From a bacterium (GTDB taxonomy: Bacteria > DUMJ01), in NCBI GenBank assembly GCA_012839925.1, contig DUMJ01000003.1, forward strand, positions 1-64,000: a DNA stretch of 64,000 nt, read 5' to 3'. The notes under the pieces were generated by a model. That model saw only the letters and a program-made list of their open reading frames with translations, did not search any database and was not told the DNA's origin. Position numbers and translations under genes: made by a program. Shown one piece after another: positions 10,362 to 19,080 of the stretch. Positions within the stretch are counted from its first letter, which is position 1, and each line of letters opens with the position of its first letter.

Positions 10362-11336
10362 TTACCTCCTGGACACCCTGATCCTTGGATCAAGGAAGAA
10401 GTATATTATATCTACTATAAGGTTCATTATCATCAGTATCAGACCAAAGATAACTGTCTGAGCCATCATCAATGGATAATCCCGGCTCCCTGCCGCCTGC
10501 GAGAAATACTGTCCCATACCCGGGACACCAAACATACCCTCAACAAAGACTGTCCCCAATATTAGGTGGCTTATCATAGGACCAAGGATAGTAACCAGTG
10601 GTATTAAAGAGTTCTTCATTGCATGACCAAATATCACATGCCTTTCTGTTCCTCCTTTAGCCCAGGCGGTCCTGATATAATCTTGCTTTAAGGCATCTAA
10701 TAGAGATGTTCTCATATAGCCAGCTATACTTCCTATGGGTCCAAAGGACATAGCCAGGACAGGAAGGATATAGTTCTTTGGTTGCCCCCATCCATAAGTA
10801 GGCAATATTGGAATCCAGAAACTGAATAAGAAGATGACAAATACTGCCATTACATAGTTAGGTATGGCGCTCACAACCATAACGAGTGCAGATACCAGAT
10901 AATCTATCCAGCTATTCTGTTTAAGTGCAGCTAGGACCCCTAAAGGGATACCTATAATAATAGCTATAGTGACAGCCAGAATAGCTATTGTAAATGATAC
11001 GGGGAAGGTGTTGGCGATTATCTCCTCTATGGTTTGGGTAGGCCATCGAAAGGATGGTCCCATATCCAGAGTGACCAAACCCTTTATAAAGGTCAGGTAT
11101 TGTTGCCATAAAGGGACATCCTCCCCCCACCTTTTCATCATCTCTGTTTCTACCCCTCTAACCTTTTCCACTTCAGAAATTGTAAGTCCTGTTCCCATCG
11201 TACCTGCCTGACCAATCAGTATCTGAAGTTCTAAAAAACTTCCAGGGACATTTTTGATAAGGATAAAAGCTATGAGACTTAATACTAATAGATTAAAGAT
11301 TATCCAGCCGATACGCTTTATTATATATTGAGTCAT
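10362..11336 (-). CDS. ABC transporter permease (OppB/DppB-like)
   Basis: MTQYIIKRIGWIIFNLLVLSLIAFIL...; DYIRTAWAKGGTERHVIFGHAMKNSLIPLVTILG. Confidence 0.92.
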   Translation of the reverse strand: MTQYIIKRIGWIIFNLLVLSLIAFILIKNVPGSFLELQILIGQAGTMGTGLTISEVEKVRGVETEMMKRWGEDVPLWQQYLTFIKGLVTLDMGPSFRWPTQTIEEIIANTFPVSFTIAILAVTIAIIIGIPLGVLAALKQNSWIDYLVSALVMVVSAIPNYVMAVFVIFLFSFWIPILPTYGWGQPKNYILPVLAMSFGPIGSIAGYMRTSLLDALKQDYIRTAWAKGGTERHVIFGHAMKNSLIPLVTILGPMISHLILGTVFVEGMFGVPGMGQYFSQAAGSRDYPLMMAQTVIFGLILMIMNLIVDIIYFFLDPRIRVSRR

Positions 11337-11357
11337 CCTATCACTCCTTCTATCCAG

Positions 11358-11388
11358 ATATCGGGGAAGCTTATAGCTTCCCCGATAT
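11358..11388 (-). terminator. Strong stem-loop between SBP and oppB genes
   Basis: Perfect inverted repeat atatcggggaagct (11358-11371) / agcttccccgatat (11375-11388), 3 nt loop. Confidence 0.65.
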
Positions 11389-11402
11389 ACTTAAAACAGT
11401 TT

Positions 11403-13130
11403 TTACTTGGTCCTAATATATGCAAAGCCTACAGGAAATCCGACCAGATACTTGTTGAATGGAACCTCAAAATTAGATTTAACCAACCTTGCTGACATTG
11501 GTTGAACTAAGGGGAATGAACTATACATATTTATATCTCTTATCTTATTAGCCTGTCTATATAGCTCTAATCTCTTCTTCGGATCTGTAGTTCTTTGAGC
11601 CTGTTGAACTAAACTTAATATTTTCCTTGCCTCTGGAGTGGATCTGGTGTAGATTATATTATGTATCCTCTTGGCAAGTTCTGACGCCTTCTTTTCATCC
11701 CCAGCTTTTAAAGCCTCTGTCTGCTCTTTCTCCAATCTTACTTTCTCCACCAGGTCTTTAGTCTTAAGACTTGCCACTAAGCACCCTTCAGCATAATTGA
11801 GTGTAAGAGGAGCTGCTGGATCTGGATAGAGGTAAGAAGCTCCAGAGAAGGTGAATGTAGGTTCGCTCTGAATCTCAAATCTCTTCACACTCCACACTCC
11901 CTGTTCATAATTATCTATAATTACCTTTATTCCTAGATTCTTTTCCCATTCAGACTTAACAGCCAGAATTAATGGGTCGTTGGCTTGTCCGGAGTGAATC
12001 AAGAAGTGTACGGTTGGGAAGCCTTTACCTCCAGGATATCCAGCTTCTGCCAGAAGTTTTCTGGCTGCTTCCGGATCGAATCTGAACTTTTCTACAACCT
12101 CTGGATCGTTGGCTGTCGATCCTGGTATAAGATCCGTAACTACGCTATATGCAGGTTTTGCCAATCCTCTATAAACAAACTTACATATCTTTTCTTTATC
12201 TATAGCCTTCTGTAAGGCTGTGAGTACCCTTCTATCATCAAATGCTGGATGCTCAAAATATGAAAAATACATTAAATTAACTGTACTCTGAGGGAAAGTT
12301 ATTAACTCCTTCTTTAATATAGGGTCTTTCTCTATGACTGGAAGCTGTGCTGCCCCAACATTAATAAGGTCCACCTCATTTCTTCTGTACATCAGGAATG
12401 GATCCCCGCCCAATTTACCAACTATCTTATCTACTTCTACCTTGTCTGCGTCATAATAGTATGGGTTTTTCTCCAGTATATACTCTACATTGGGGGTATA
12501 GCCAACTAGCTTGTACGGACCATTTGTTACCAGGTTTCCAGCATCGAAAGCTTTATTGCCGAGTTTCTCTATAGATGTCCTGTGCATTGGATACAGTGTT
12601 GGTAGAGCGCATGTAGTTAAAAAGTCAGGATGTGGACCATCTAATGTAAACTGTATTGTATATTCATCCAGTACCTTTATCCCAACTTGATTTGGGTCAG
12701 ATATCACTGCATTAGCATAATCCTTAGCATTCTTTATATACCAGGCTCCACCAAAGAAACTGCCTCTACCATTTTTAGGGCTTAGGATATACTTTATTCC
12801 ATATTCAAAATCGTAGGCGGTTACCTTATCACCATTAGACCACTTTGCATCTTTTCTTATCTTGAATGTATAAACAGTGCCATCTTTAGAAATGGTATAG
12901 CTTTCTGCCATCCCTTTTACCGGGTTCATATCTTTGTCCCACTTTATCAAACCTTCAGTTAGTCCCATCATATGGACCCATATAAACCCCTGGTGAAACG
13001 ACAGGTCCCAGGTATTTCCCCAGGAACCACTCCACCTGAATACCTTCTCTGCATACGCAGTCCCCAGGAAGGTACTGCTTAAAATAACCAAACTTAGAAT
13101 TATTGTTAAAAATCTTCTCATCTTCATCAC
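11403..13130 (-). CDS. ABC transporter substrate-binding protein, SBP_bac_5 family (canonical domain order)
   Basis: 575 aa; signal peptide; WSNGDKVTAYDFEYG, NGPYKLVGYTPNVEYILEKNPYYYD, DDRRVLTALQKAIDKEKI. Confidence 0.92.
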   Translation of the reverse strand: MMKMRRFLTIILSLVILSSTFLGTAYAEKVFRWSGSWGNTWDLSFHQGFIWVHMMGLTEGLIKWDKDMNPVKGMAESYTISKDGTVYTFKIRKDAKWSNGDKVTAYDFEYGIKYILSPKNGRGSFFGGAWYIKNAKDYANAVISDPNQVGIKVLDEYTIQFTLDGPHPDFLTTCALPTLYPMHRTSIEKLGNKAFDAGNLVTNGPYKLVGYTPNVEYILEKNPYYYDADKVEVDKIVGKLGGDPFLMYRRNEVDLINVGAAQLPVIEKDPILKKELITFPQSTVNLMYFSYFEHPAFDDRRVLTALQKAIDKEKICKFVYRGLAKPAYSVVTDLIPGSTANDPEVVEKFRFDPEAARKLLAEAGYPGGKGFPTVHFLIHSGQANDPLILAVKSEWEKNLGIKVIIDNYEQGVWSVKRFEIQSEPTFTFSGASYLYPDPAAPLTLNYAEGCLVASLKTKDLVEKVRLEKEQTEALKAGDEKKASELAKRIHNIIYTRSTPEARKILSLVQQAQRTTDPKKRLELYRQANKIRDINMYSSFPLVQPMSARLVKSNFEVPFNKYLVGFPVGFAYIRTK

Positions 13131-13133
13131 CTC

Positions 13134-13685
13134 CTACTGTAATACCAGTGATACATCATCATACCAGGCTATACCCTGACCATCAAATTCAAGGATAACC
13201 TTTATACCAGTTACACCTTCAGGAACCTTATCAGTTATAGAGAATTTCTTCCATGAGCTCGTTCCACTTAAGAAATTTGTTGTCTTTTCTCCTATAACAT
13301 CTTCTCCCTTCAGGTATACAATCTTAGTTCTTGCCCCATTACCCTTTACCAGTTCTGTCTTTACCCATACAACGAAGGTTAAATTGTCCCCAGGCTTTGC
13401 ATCTACTACTTCTGCGTAATTTATTGTAGATTTTATAGGGTCCCAGGTAGCTATCTTTAGAGAGCCATAGGTATTATGTCCAACATCACCATCCCAGGCT
13501 ACTACCTTGTTATCTACCTGGGAGGAATCTTCTACATCCCAGGCAGCTGGAATGCCGGTTGCAGTATCTACAGCTCCAAAATCATAGTTAAATAAGAGGT
13601 TCTGCTGGAATTCCTGTGCATATGCAACCGACAAGAAACTTAATAAAATTAGTCCAACTCCAAAAATCTCAAGCCATCTTTTCAT
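13134..13685 (-). CDS. Small secreted carbohydrate-binding-module-like protein
   Basis: 183 aa; signal peptide MKRWLEIFGVGLILLSFLSVAYAQ; LLFNYDFG...PAAWDVEDSSQ...GIAWYDDVSLV resembles CBM-like beta-sandwich modules. Confidence 0.5.
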   Translation of the reverse strand: MKRWLEIFGVGLILLSFLSVAYAQEFQQNLLFNYDFGAVDTATGIPAAWDVEDSSQVDNKVVAWDGDVGHNTYGSLKIATWDPIKSTINYAEVVDAKPGDNLTFVVWVKTELVKGNGARTKIVYLKGEDVIGEKTTNFLSGTSSWKKFSITDKVPEGVTGIKVILEFDGQGIAWYDDVSLVLQ

Positions 13686-13799
13686 AAAATCCCTCCTTTT
13701 TAATTAAATTGGTACTTTCCAGGAAACTCTAAAACTATCTGTATTTCACCCTTACCTATAACCTTAATACATCTCACCTCCTCGTTTTATTTACTTGTT

Positions 13800-15746
13800 T
13801 CATTCTATCTGGATGAGTCTTGCGGTCATAGGCTGCAGTGAAATCTGGACGCCGCTATCTTTAATAGGAATATTCTCTCCAGTAATAGCATCGTAGCATA
13901 ACCTTAAATTACCAGAGATTTTTAGCGCAGTTGTATCCAGAATTACTTTACCCTCTACTTCTTGCTTATCAGAAAGGTTAGAAACTACTAACAGAAGCTT
14001 GTCCTTTTTTTGATAAAAACTTGCCTTTATATAATCTGGTTCCAGTTTGAGAAATCTCTCGTTTTCCCAGTAGGGATACCATTCCGCTGTACTGACACCG
14101 AAATCAGTCATCACCTTCCAGATTTTTGACATCAGTTCCAGTTCTTCTAGATTTAGAGGACGTACCAGCACATCATGAAGTAAAGTAAAAGCAAGTGCAC
14201 GCTCAAATGTCCAATCTGGTGGTTTTTCATAGACCAGAAACTCACAGGGAATACCAAAATTTTTACCCATAAATTCAGCACGGAAGGTATCAAGTGGCAG
14301 CTTCTGAAGTGCTTCTGTAGCAAGTTCACCACCCTGGAACTGTTCACCATCCCAGTAGGAATGGCAAAAAGCCAGTGTTGGAGTGACGCAACAGGTGCTT
14401 TGATGAGCATTAACAATTCCACCCTTTGATTGAATGATGGTATAGAGCCGCTTCATCAATTCCCGGACCGCAAATATAGGATAGGTAGCCTTAAGACTCC
14501 CATCAAGGGTCCGGTATCCGCATCCATGTCTTTCATTTGCGCATCCCCAGGGTTCTATTGTCCCATCGAGATAAACTCCATCAAACCCGTAATCTTCTAA
14601 AGCCCGGCTGATCCCTTCGATAAAATAGTCCTGCCACCTGCTGTTGTAACAAACAATGTAGGCTCTCTGTTCAGGCAAGCGTTGATATCCACCAGCAAAC
14701 TCACCATTAACACCTTTTACAAGCACGTCATCTGCCATTTTGCCCCATTCAGGTGCAAGGGTAGATAACTCGTATCCAAAATAAAGGAGTACCTTGATCC
14801 CCCGCTTATGGCATTCAGAAACTAGATGCCTTAATTTGGACTCTTCCGTTGTTTTCCAGTATCCCTGAATTGGTGTCCAGTTTTCGTAAGAAACCAGTGT
14901 TTTAACTCCCAGTTCAGTAATATGGTCAAGTACTGTCTCATCTTCCTCCTGATTAATAGCCTGATTTTCAATTCCGTAGTTTGCACCATGATATATTCGC
15001 CACTGGTGAAAATCCTTTGGCATTGGTTTTACTGGTGTAGCTTGAAGACCCATAGTCAATGTTAATGGTAGTTTTCGTGGTTGTTTATCAAGTAGATGAA
15101 GACGTAATATTACCTCCTCACCTTCTCTAACAATCTCAATACAATAATTTTCTTCCTTTGGTTCCCATCCTTTATCTGATTCTGCAAACCAGCTTAATCC
15201 ACCTTCCTCCCAACCAATCCAGATGAATGGTTTGAAAGGCAAAGTTAACCCATTCTCAGGAATAGCGCCACTATTCTTTGCATGCCCCCATCCTCCAGGC
15301 CAGTAATGGAAGAGTGTCGCCCTATGTTTATTAAATGGCACTTCCAACCATAGTCTCTCTATTTGTGGAGATGCTTCCCTTTTGCTTGATCTTTCACGTT
15401 GTGGCATTATTACCATATCCATACGGATCATCCCATCAAATTCAAACTTAGATGTCACATCAATAATCAAATTATCGTTTGCCTGACAGCCAGAAACAAC
15501 CGCCTCAGACTTATTGGAGCAAAGTAAAAATACATCTTTACTTTGCCAGGTAACAGGTTCTCCATTAACTATTCCAGCTAATCGGATCGGGGATGACAGA
15601 ATTTCTTCCTCTGCACTGACAATACTGGTTGGCAGCATAGCATGGGAAAATCTATAACTGCGACCCCACATATCTACCTCAACTTCATAATCGGTAGTTT
15701 CTGCTTTTACCTCCGTCCAGGGAGGTAAAAGCTCTTTATTATCCAT
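13800..15746 (-). CDS. Glycoside hydrolase-like protein (beta-sandwich N-term plus TIM-barrel; GH123/DUF6067-like)
   Basis: 648 aa; CHKRGIKVLLYFGYELS, ALEDYGFDGVYLDGTIEPWGCANERHGCGY. Confidence 0.6.
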   Translation of the reverse strand: MDNKELLPPWTEVKAETTDYEVEVDMWGRSYRFSHAMLPTSIVSAEEEILSSPIRLAGIVNGEPVTWQSKDVFLLCSNKSEAVVSGCQANDNLIIDVTSKFEFDGMIRMDMVIMPQRERSSKREASPQIERLWLEVPFNKHRATLFHYWPGGWGHAKNSGAIPENGLTLPFKPFIWIGWEEGGLSWFAESDKGWEPKEENYCIEIVREGEEVILRLHLLDKQPRKLPLTLTMGLQATPVKPMPKDFHQWRIYHGANYGIENQAINQEEDETVLDHITELGVKTLVSYENWTPIQGYWKTTEESKLRHLVSECHKRGIKVLLYFGYELSTLAPEWGKMADDVLVKGVNGEFAGGYQRLPEQRAYIVCYNSRWQDYFIEGISRALEDYGFDGVYLDGTIEPWGCANERHGCGYRTLDGSLKATYPIFAVRELMKRLYTIIQSKGGIVNAHQSTCCVTPTLAFCHSYWDGEQFQGGELATEALQKLPLDTFRAEFMGKNFGIPCEFLVYEKPPDWTFERALAFTLLHDVLVRPLNLEELELMSKIWKVMTDFGVSTAEWYPYWENERFLKLEPDYIKASFYQKKDKLLLVVSNLSDKQEVEGKVILDTTALKISGNLRLCYDAITGENIPIKDSGVQISLQPMTARLIQIE

Positions 15747-15767
15747 CTTTATCCTCCTACCAGGGCT

Positions 15768-17000
15768 TCAGATTTCTTCTGCTATCTTTTTAAGGAGCTC
15801 TCGCAATAATAATGCTATAGCCCCTCTTGCAGCGATATCTTCTTCTAAAGAAGAGAACTTAATCTCGACATTTTGATAGACTTGCGGAACAGAATGCAGA
15901 CCTACCTCTCTTTTTATAGTACTTAGTAACATATCTCCAGCCTCGTTTAATGTTCCAGCCAGGATGACTAGAGGTGGAGCAAATAGATTTATAACATAGC
16001 TAAGACCCAGTCCAAGATATCTACCTGCCTCTTCTATAAGATTAATGGAGAATTTATCACCTTTGAGGGCAGAATCTGCTATATCTCTAAATAGTATATT
16101 CTTCTTCTCTCTATATATCTGGGTTAAAGATGTATTAATACCATCTTTGATAGCTTCTATCGCTTTTTCTTCTATGGCAAGAGGAGATGCCAGTGTCACC
16201 AGACATCCTCTACTTCCACAGAAACATCTCGGTCCTTTTGGGTCCAGCACGAGATGACCAAATTGACCAGCAAAACCTTTATTCCCTCTTAATATCTTTC
16301 CGTCGAGAACTATCCCAATATTAAAGCCATTACCAGGACCAGAATTAAAATAGATAAAATCAGAATTATATTTTCCCTCTCCATAGATAAGTTCTGCTAA
16401 AGTCGCCACATAAAGCCTGGCATCTATTTTAACAGGAACATTAAATCTTTCTTCCAGGATAGATTTGAGAGGGACATTTTCCCAGTCTTCACTCGATGGA
16501 AAAGTGAGAGATGTACCATTTTCGTAATCCACAAGACCATGCATCCCTATTCCAATACCTTTAATTTTCTCCCAGCTTCCAGCATACTCATTTACTATCG
16601 ACTCTATACTCTCTATGATACATCCAATAAGATAATCCTTATTATGTTCTTCGAAAATAATCCTTTTAACCGCCTTTATATTACCTGAAAAATCAGCCAG
16701 GACACTCTTTATTCTGATATCGGTTATCTCCAGACCAACTATATATCCGTAATCTTCGTTTAGTTGTAAGAGCGCAGACCTCCTTCCCCTGGGCTTTAAG
16801 TCGTGCCCATTGCCAATCTCTTTTACTATTCCAACCTCTATAAAATTATTAATTATATGGGTAACAGCAGTAAAACTGAGACCAAAAAGCTCTGCCAGTC
16901 TTGACCTTGAGATAGGACCATGTTGACTTATAACAGAGAGGATATCACTTTTATTTGAACCTAACTTTAATATATTGCGTTTTTCTTCTTTGTTTTTCAT
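15768..17000 (-). CDS. ROK-family transcriptional regulator (NagC/XylR-like)
   Basis: Winged HTH (GPISRSRLAELFGLSFTAVTHIINNFIEVGIV) plus ROK zinc motif GHLVLDPKGPRCFCGSRGCLVTLAS; start taken as MKNKEEKR. Confidence 0.9.
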   Translation of the reverse strand: MKNKEEKRNILKLGSNKSDILSVISQHGPISRSRLAELFGLSFTAVTHIINNFIEVGIVKEIGNGHDLKPRGRRSALLQLNEDYGYIVGLEITDIRIKSVLADFSGNIKAVKRIIFEEHNKDYLIGCIIESIESIVNEYAGSWEKIKGIGIGMHGLVDYENGTSLTFPSSEDWENVPLKSILEERFNVPVKIDARLYVATLAELIYGEGKYNSDFIYFNSGPGNGFNIGIVLDGKILRGNKGFAGQFGHLVLDPKGPRCFCGSRGCLVTLASPLAIEEKAIEAIKDGINTSLTQIYREKKNILFRDIADSALKGDKFSINLIEEAGRYLGLGLSYVINLFAPPLVILAGTLNEAGDMLLSTIKREVGLHSVPQVYQNVEIKFSSLEEDIAARGAIALLLRELLKKIAEEI

Positions 17001-17007
17001 ATAAGAA

Positions 17008-17036
17008 ATTATACAAAAATAAAATCTCAAAGTCAA
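17008..17036 (-). promoter_or_regulatory. Promoter of the ROK gene, positioned for a leaderless mRNA
   Basis: Minus strand TTGACT (17036-17031) - 17 bp - TATAAT (17013-17008), 7 nt before ATG at 17000. Confidence 0.7.
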
Positions 17037-17160
17037 TAATCTAAGAAAATAATACTTTAAATAGGTTTAATAATTTCATATAAAAATTATTTCGAACTAA
17101 AACAGCAAATTAGACATATCTAGTAACATAGACCAATTTGTAATATCCTCCTCTCTAGGA

Positions 17161-17188
17161 TAAGGTCCCGAAAATTTTCGGGACCTTA
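17161..17188. terminator. 28 bp perfect palindrome, terminator-like
   Basis: taaggtcccgaaaattttcgggacctta; lies between two divergent promoters. Confidence 0.5.
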
Positions 17189-17245
17189 TTGCTTGGTGAT
17201 AAAAATAGACTATTCTGGAGATATCTTCCTCACCTCTATTTTTCT

Positions 17246-17274
17246 TTGCAAAAGAGTAAAATGAATAGTATAAT
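17246..17274 (+). promoter_or_regulatory. Promoter for the 17316-21613 operon
   Basis: TTGCAA (17246-17251) - 17 bp - TATAAT (17269-17274). Confidence 0.6.
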
Positions 17275-17315
17275 CTAAATTAGAGACTAGTATTTTGAAA
17301 TAGGAGGCTATTGTT

Positions 17316-18338
17316 ATGAATACCTTATCCCCATCAATGGAAGATTGGCGAAAGCTTTTTAAATTAGCTCTCGAGTTTAAGTCTATAAAGAGTTGGGAAT
17401 GGATGGAAGATACAGTTATCTTTGGAGTTCAATCTCCCAAAACAGGAGAGACCTGTTACTGTGTGGTACTTGGGAAGGAAAGATCTTTTGCCGGCTTGGC
17501 GATATATATTGGAGATAACGGTTTGATGTCACTTCTGGATATGTTAGAGCTAAAGCATGGTGAAGAAGAACAGTTTTATCACAATGACCTTATAATGATT
17601 CATTTCACCGATAGAAAATATCTAGCTAAGGATGAGCTGGATATAATCAAGAAACTTGGTTTAAAGTTTAGAGGGTCGAATAATTGGGTATCGTTCAGAA
17701 GATATTTACCGGGATATTATCCTTGCAGTATAAATAAAGAGGAGGCAGAGTTGCTGGTATCTATTTTGAAAGAAGTTACAAATGTCTGCCTGAGATTCAA
17801 AGAGGGTCCCGGATTGATAGCTGATAATAAAAATCTGGTAAGAGTAGTTAAGGAAAAGGGTAAGAACGTCCTGTGGGAGGATACCTGGGTGGAACTTGAT
17901 TATCCGGAAGAGATGGTATCTGCCTATGACCCTGAGAAAATCTTTGGTGAGGCTATAAATCCTTTTGCTTTAGAAAGAACCTCTGATGAGTGGGCAATTG
18001 ACCTGTTTTTTGCGCCAACACTTATAGATGAAGAGGATGAAAGGGGTACATACTTTCCTTATATTGGTATTGTCTGGAATATCAGGGATAATACCGGGAT
18101 TGGTCTTCAAACTTTTAAATATTCAAGAGAAGAAAGATTTAAGTATCCCCAGGAGTTATTCCTGAATGCTGTTGAGTCTACAAAATCTCTACCCAAAACT
18201 ATTCTGGTAAGAGAAGAAGATTCTTATGAGGCATTGATAGACTTTACCAGACAGGTTGGTATAGGTATAGAGGTACCTGAGAATATTGAGATACTTGATA
18301 GCCTGAGGGATCTTTTTTTGGAACATCTTCGCTATTAG
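17316..18338 (+). CDS. Uncharacterised protein (DUF7309/DUF6930-like)
   Basis: 340 aa, SD aggaggc upstream; WRKLFKLALEFKSIKSWEWM...DTVIFGVQSPKTGETCYCVVLG. Confidence 0.6.
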   Translation: MNTLSPSMEDWRKLFKLALEFKSIKSWEWMEDTVIFGVQSPKTGETCYCVVLGKERSFAGLAIYIGDNGLMSLLDMLELKHGEEEQFYHNDLIMIHFTDRKYLAKDELDIIKKLGLKFRGSNNWVSFRRYLPGYYPCSINKEEAELLVSILKEVTNVCLRFKEGPGLIADNKNLVRVVKEKGKNVLWEDTWVELDYPEEMVSAYDPEKIFGEAINPFALERTSDEWAIDLFFAPTLIDEEDERGTYFPYIGIVWNIRDNTGIGLQTFKYSREERFKYPQELFLNAVESTKSLPKTILVREEDSYEALIDFTRQVGIGIEVPENIEILDSLRDLFLEHLRY

Positions 18339-18374
18339 AATAAAATTATCTCCCCTTGCGTCTAATTAGAAGTT

Positions 18375-19067
18375 ATGGAAGAATTGATTCTTATTCAGGA
18401 TATATATAAGGTGTATAAAATGGATAGTGTTGAGACGGTAGCTTTAAATGGGGTAAGTCTTAACGTAAATAAGGGGGATTTTAAGGCTATAATGGGTCCA
18501 TCCGGATCAGGCAAATCTACACTGATGCATATTATAGGATGTCTGGATAGACCTAGTTCTGGAAAGGTCCTCTGGGAAGGGAAAGATGTATCAACACTAT
18601 CTGATGATGAGCTTGCTATGATAAGGAACAGAAGAATAGGTTTTGTCTTTCAGAGTTTCTATCTGTTGCCACGGTATACCGCTCTGCAGAATGTTGAGCT
18701 TCCTCTCATATATAGAGGACTTACAGCTAAAGAGAGAAGAGAAAAAGCAAGGAGACTTTTAGAGCTAGTAGGGTTAGAGGATAGAATTGACCATCGACCT
18801 ACCCAGCTATCTGGGGGACAGCAACAGAGGGTTGCAGTAGCCAGGGCATTAGCTGTAGACCCGTTAATACTTCTGGCAGATGAGCCTACTGGGAATTTAG
18901 ACAGTAAGTCCAGTCATGAGATTATGGATCTTATATCAAATTTACATAACCAGGGATTGAGCATAGTCCTTGTCACCCACGAGTATGATATAGCTGGTTA
19001 CGCCAATGAGATAGTAAAGATGGCTGATGGAAAGATAATAGATATAGAAAAAAAGTCCAAAGGTTAG
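18375..19067 (+). CDS. ABC transporter ATP-binding protein (LolD/MacB-type)
   Basis: GPSGSGKSTLMHIIGCLDRPSSG, LSGGQQQRVAVARAL, LLADEPTGNLDSKS. Confidence 0.95.
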   Translation: MEELILIQDIYKVYKMDSVETVALNGVSLNVNKGDFKAIMGPSGSGKSTLMHIIGCLDRPSSGKVLWEGKDVSTLSDDELAMIRNRRIGFVFQSFYLLPRYTALQNVELPLIYRGLTAKERREKARRLLELVGLEDRIDHRPTQLSGGQQQRVAVARALAVDPLILLADEPTGNLDSKSSHEIMDLISNLHNQGLSIVLVTHEYDIAGYANEIVKMADGKIIDIEKKSKG

Positions 19068-19080
19068 GGGAGAGATAAAG

